Positions 6,026 to 6,648 of a DNA stretch of 6,648 bases are shown piece after piece (positions within the stretch are counted from its first letter, which is position 1; the number at the start of each line of letters is the position of its first letter). Source of the DNA: an uncultured Eubacterium sp. (GTDB lineage Bacteria; Bacillota; Clostridia; Lachnospirales; Lachnospiraceae); contig CABRZK010000142.1 of NCBI GenBank assembly GCA_902475415.1, positions 1-6,648 on the forward strand, in the 5' to 3' direction. Below the pieces are notes generated by a model. It had not been told where the DNA came from. It saw nothing but the letters and a program-made list of their open reading frames with translations, and made no database searches. A program made the translations under genes and the position numbers.

Positions 6026-6648
6026 ATGAGTAATGAGAAAAATATGAATGTAGCTTCCAGACCAAAACGCGGCATGGGAGGTCCGATGGGACACGGCCGT
6101 GGAATGGCTCCGGGAGAAAAAGCAAAAGATTTAAAAGGCGCGATCGGAAAAATCCTGCGCTATATGGGAAAATATAAAATCGCAGTCGTATTTGTCATGA
6201 TCATTGCAGCCTGCTCCACCGTGTTCAGTGTTGTAGGGCCGAAAGTACTTGGTAAGGCGACAACAGCGCTGGCAAGTGGTCTGATGGCAAAAGTAGCCGG
6301 AACCGGCGGCATTGATTTTACTTATATCGGAAAAATCCTGCTCTTTGTACTGGGATTGTATATCCTCAGTTCTGTGTTGAGTTTTGTACAGGGCTGGATC
6401 ATGACTGGAATCACACAGAAAATCTGTTACCGTATGCGAAAAGAGATTACTGAAAAAATCAACCGTATGCCGATGAAATACTTTGAAAGCCATACCTACG
6501 GTGAAGTGTTATCCCGAATCACCAACGATGTGGATACCCTTGGTATGGGATTAAATCAGAGTGTTACCCAGATCATCACATCCACGGCAACCATTATCGG
6601 TGTTTTGGTTATGATGCTCAGTATCTCTCCACTGATGACATTGATTGC
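6026..6648 (+). CDS. Second ABC exporter half-transporter, 3' end cut by the window
   Basis: The reading frame stays open to the last base, giving 207 residues of an expected 580-630. The first 35 or so residues form a hydrophilic tail rich in Gly, Met and Arg (for example GMGGPMGHGRGMAPGEKAKD). An elbow helix follows (about 37-49), then TM1 (about 52-74), TM2 (about 100-122) and the start of TM3 (about 180-200). The stretch MKYFESHTYGEVLSRITNDV (150-169) is the conserved first coupling-helix region of type IV ABC exporters. The ATPase domain is outside the window, so its catalytic residues cannot be checked. The start at 6026 follows a perfect AGGAGG and lies 4 bases after the upstream stop. 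It is presumably the catalytically complete partner of the first subunit (YfiC/BmrD/TM288-like); that is expectation from family knowledge. Confidence 0.92.
   Translation, partial: MSNEKNMNVASRPKRGMGGPMGHGRGMAPGEKAKDLKGAIGKILRYMGKYKIAVVFVMIIAACSTVFSVVGPKVLGKATTALASGLMAKVAGTGGIDFTYIGKILLFVLGLYILSSVLSFVQGWIMTGITQKICYRMRKEITEKINRMPMKYFESHTYGEVLSRITNDVDTLGMGLNQSVTQIITSTATIIGVLVMMLSISPLMTLI

Overview
The window reads as a chromosomal segment from a low-to-moderate GC Firmicute, most likely a gut-type member of the Clostridia (Lachnospiraceae-like). The reasons are the Firmicutes-type class III fructose-1,6-bisphosphatase, strong AGGAGG-type ribosome binding sites, the codon choice, and a MarR plus paired ABC exporter operon of a kind common in that group. 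This placement is inference; no 16S rRNA or other marker is present. All genes lie on the + strand, and I see no mobile element, CRISPR array, tRNA or rRNA.

Region 1 (1-2771) is housekeeping metabolism. A complete dapB (lysine/diaminopimelate synthesis) begins exactly at the window edge. It is followed after 35 bases by fbp (gluconeogenesis). No terminator separates them, so they are probably co-transcribed, perhaps as the tail of an operon that starts upstream.

Region 2 (2772-3093) is a 322-base intergenic control region. It holds a small imperfect hairpin just after fbp, a possible weak promoter, a strong intrinsic terminator (2885-2937), then a consensus-like promoter (TTGACA, 17 bases, TAATAT). 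That promoter contains one TTAAC-N3-GTTAA palindrome, and a second copy lies 33 bases downstream. These are the expected operators of the regulator encoded next.

Region 3 (3094-6648, running off the window) is a drug-exporter-type operon: a MarR-family repressor, then two half-transporters. The first ABC subunit is complete. It has an unusually large acidic, methionine-rich insertion between TM1 and TM2, predicted to face outside the cell. It also carries the degenerate nucleotide-site residues (Asp for the catalytic Glu, Gln for the switch His) expected of the non-catalytic half of a heterodimeric exporter. The second subunit starts 4 bases after the first and is cut by the window end after 207 residues, before its ATPase domain.

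The likely logic is that MarR represses its own promoter, and a ligand (unknown) releases it so that the heterodimeric pump is made. Nothing here proves a wholly new system. The least explained parts are the roughly 200-residue ectodomain of the first ABC subunit and the layered hairpins and operators around marR.
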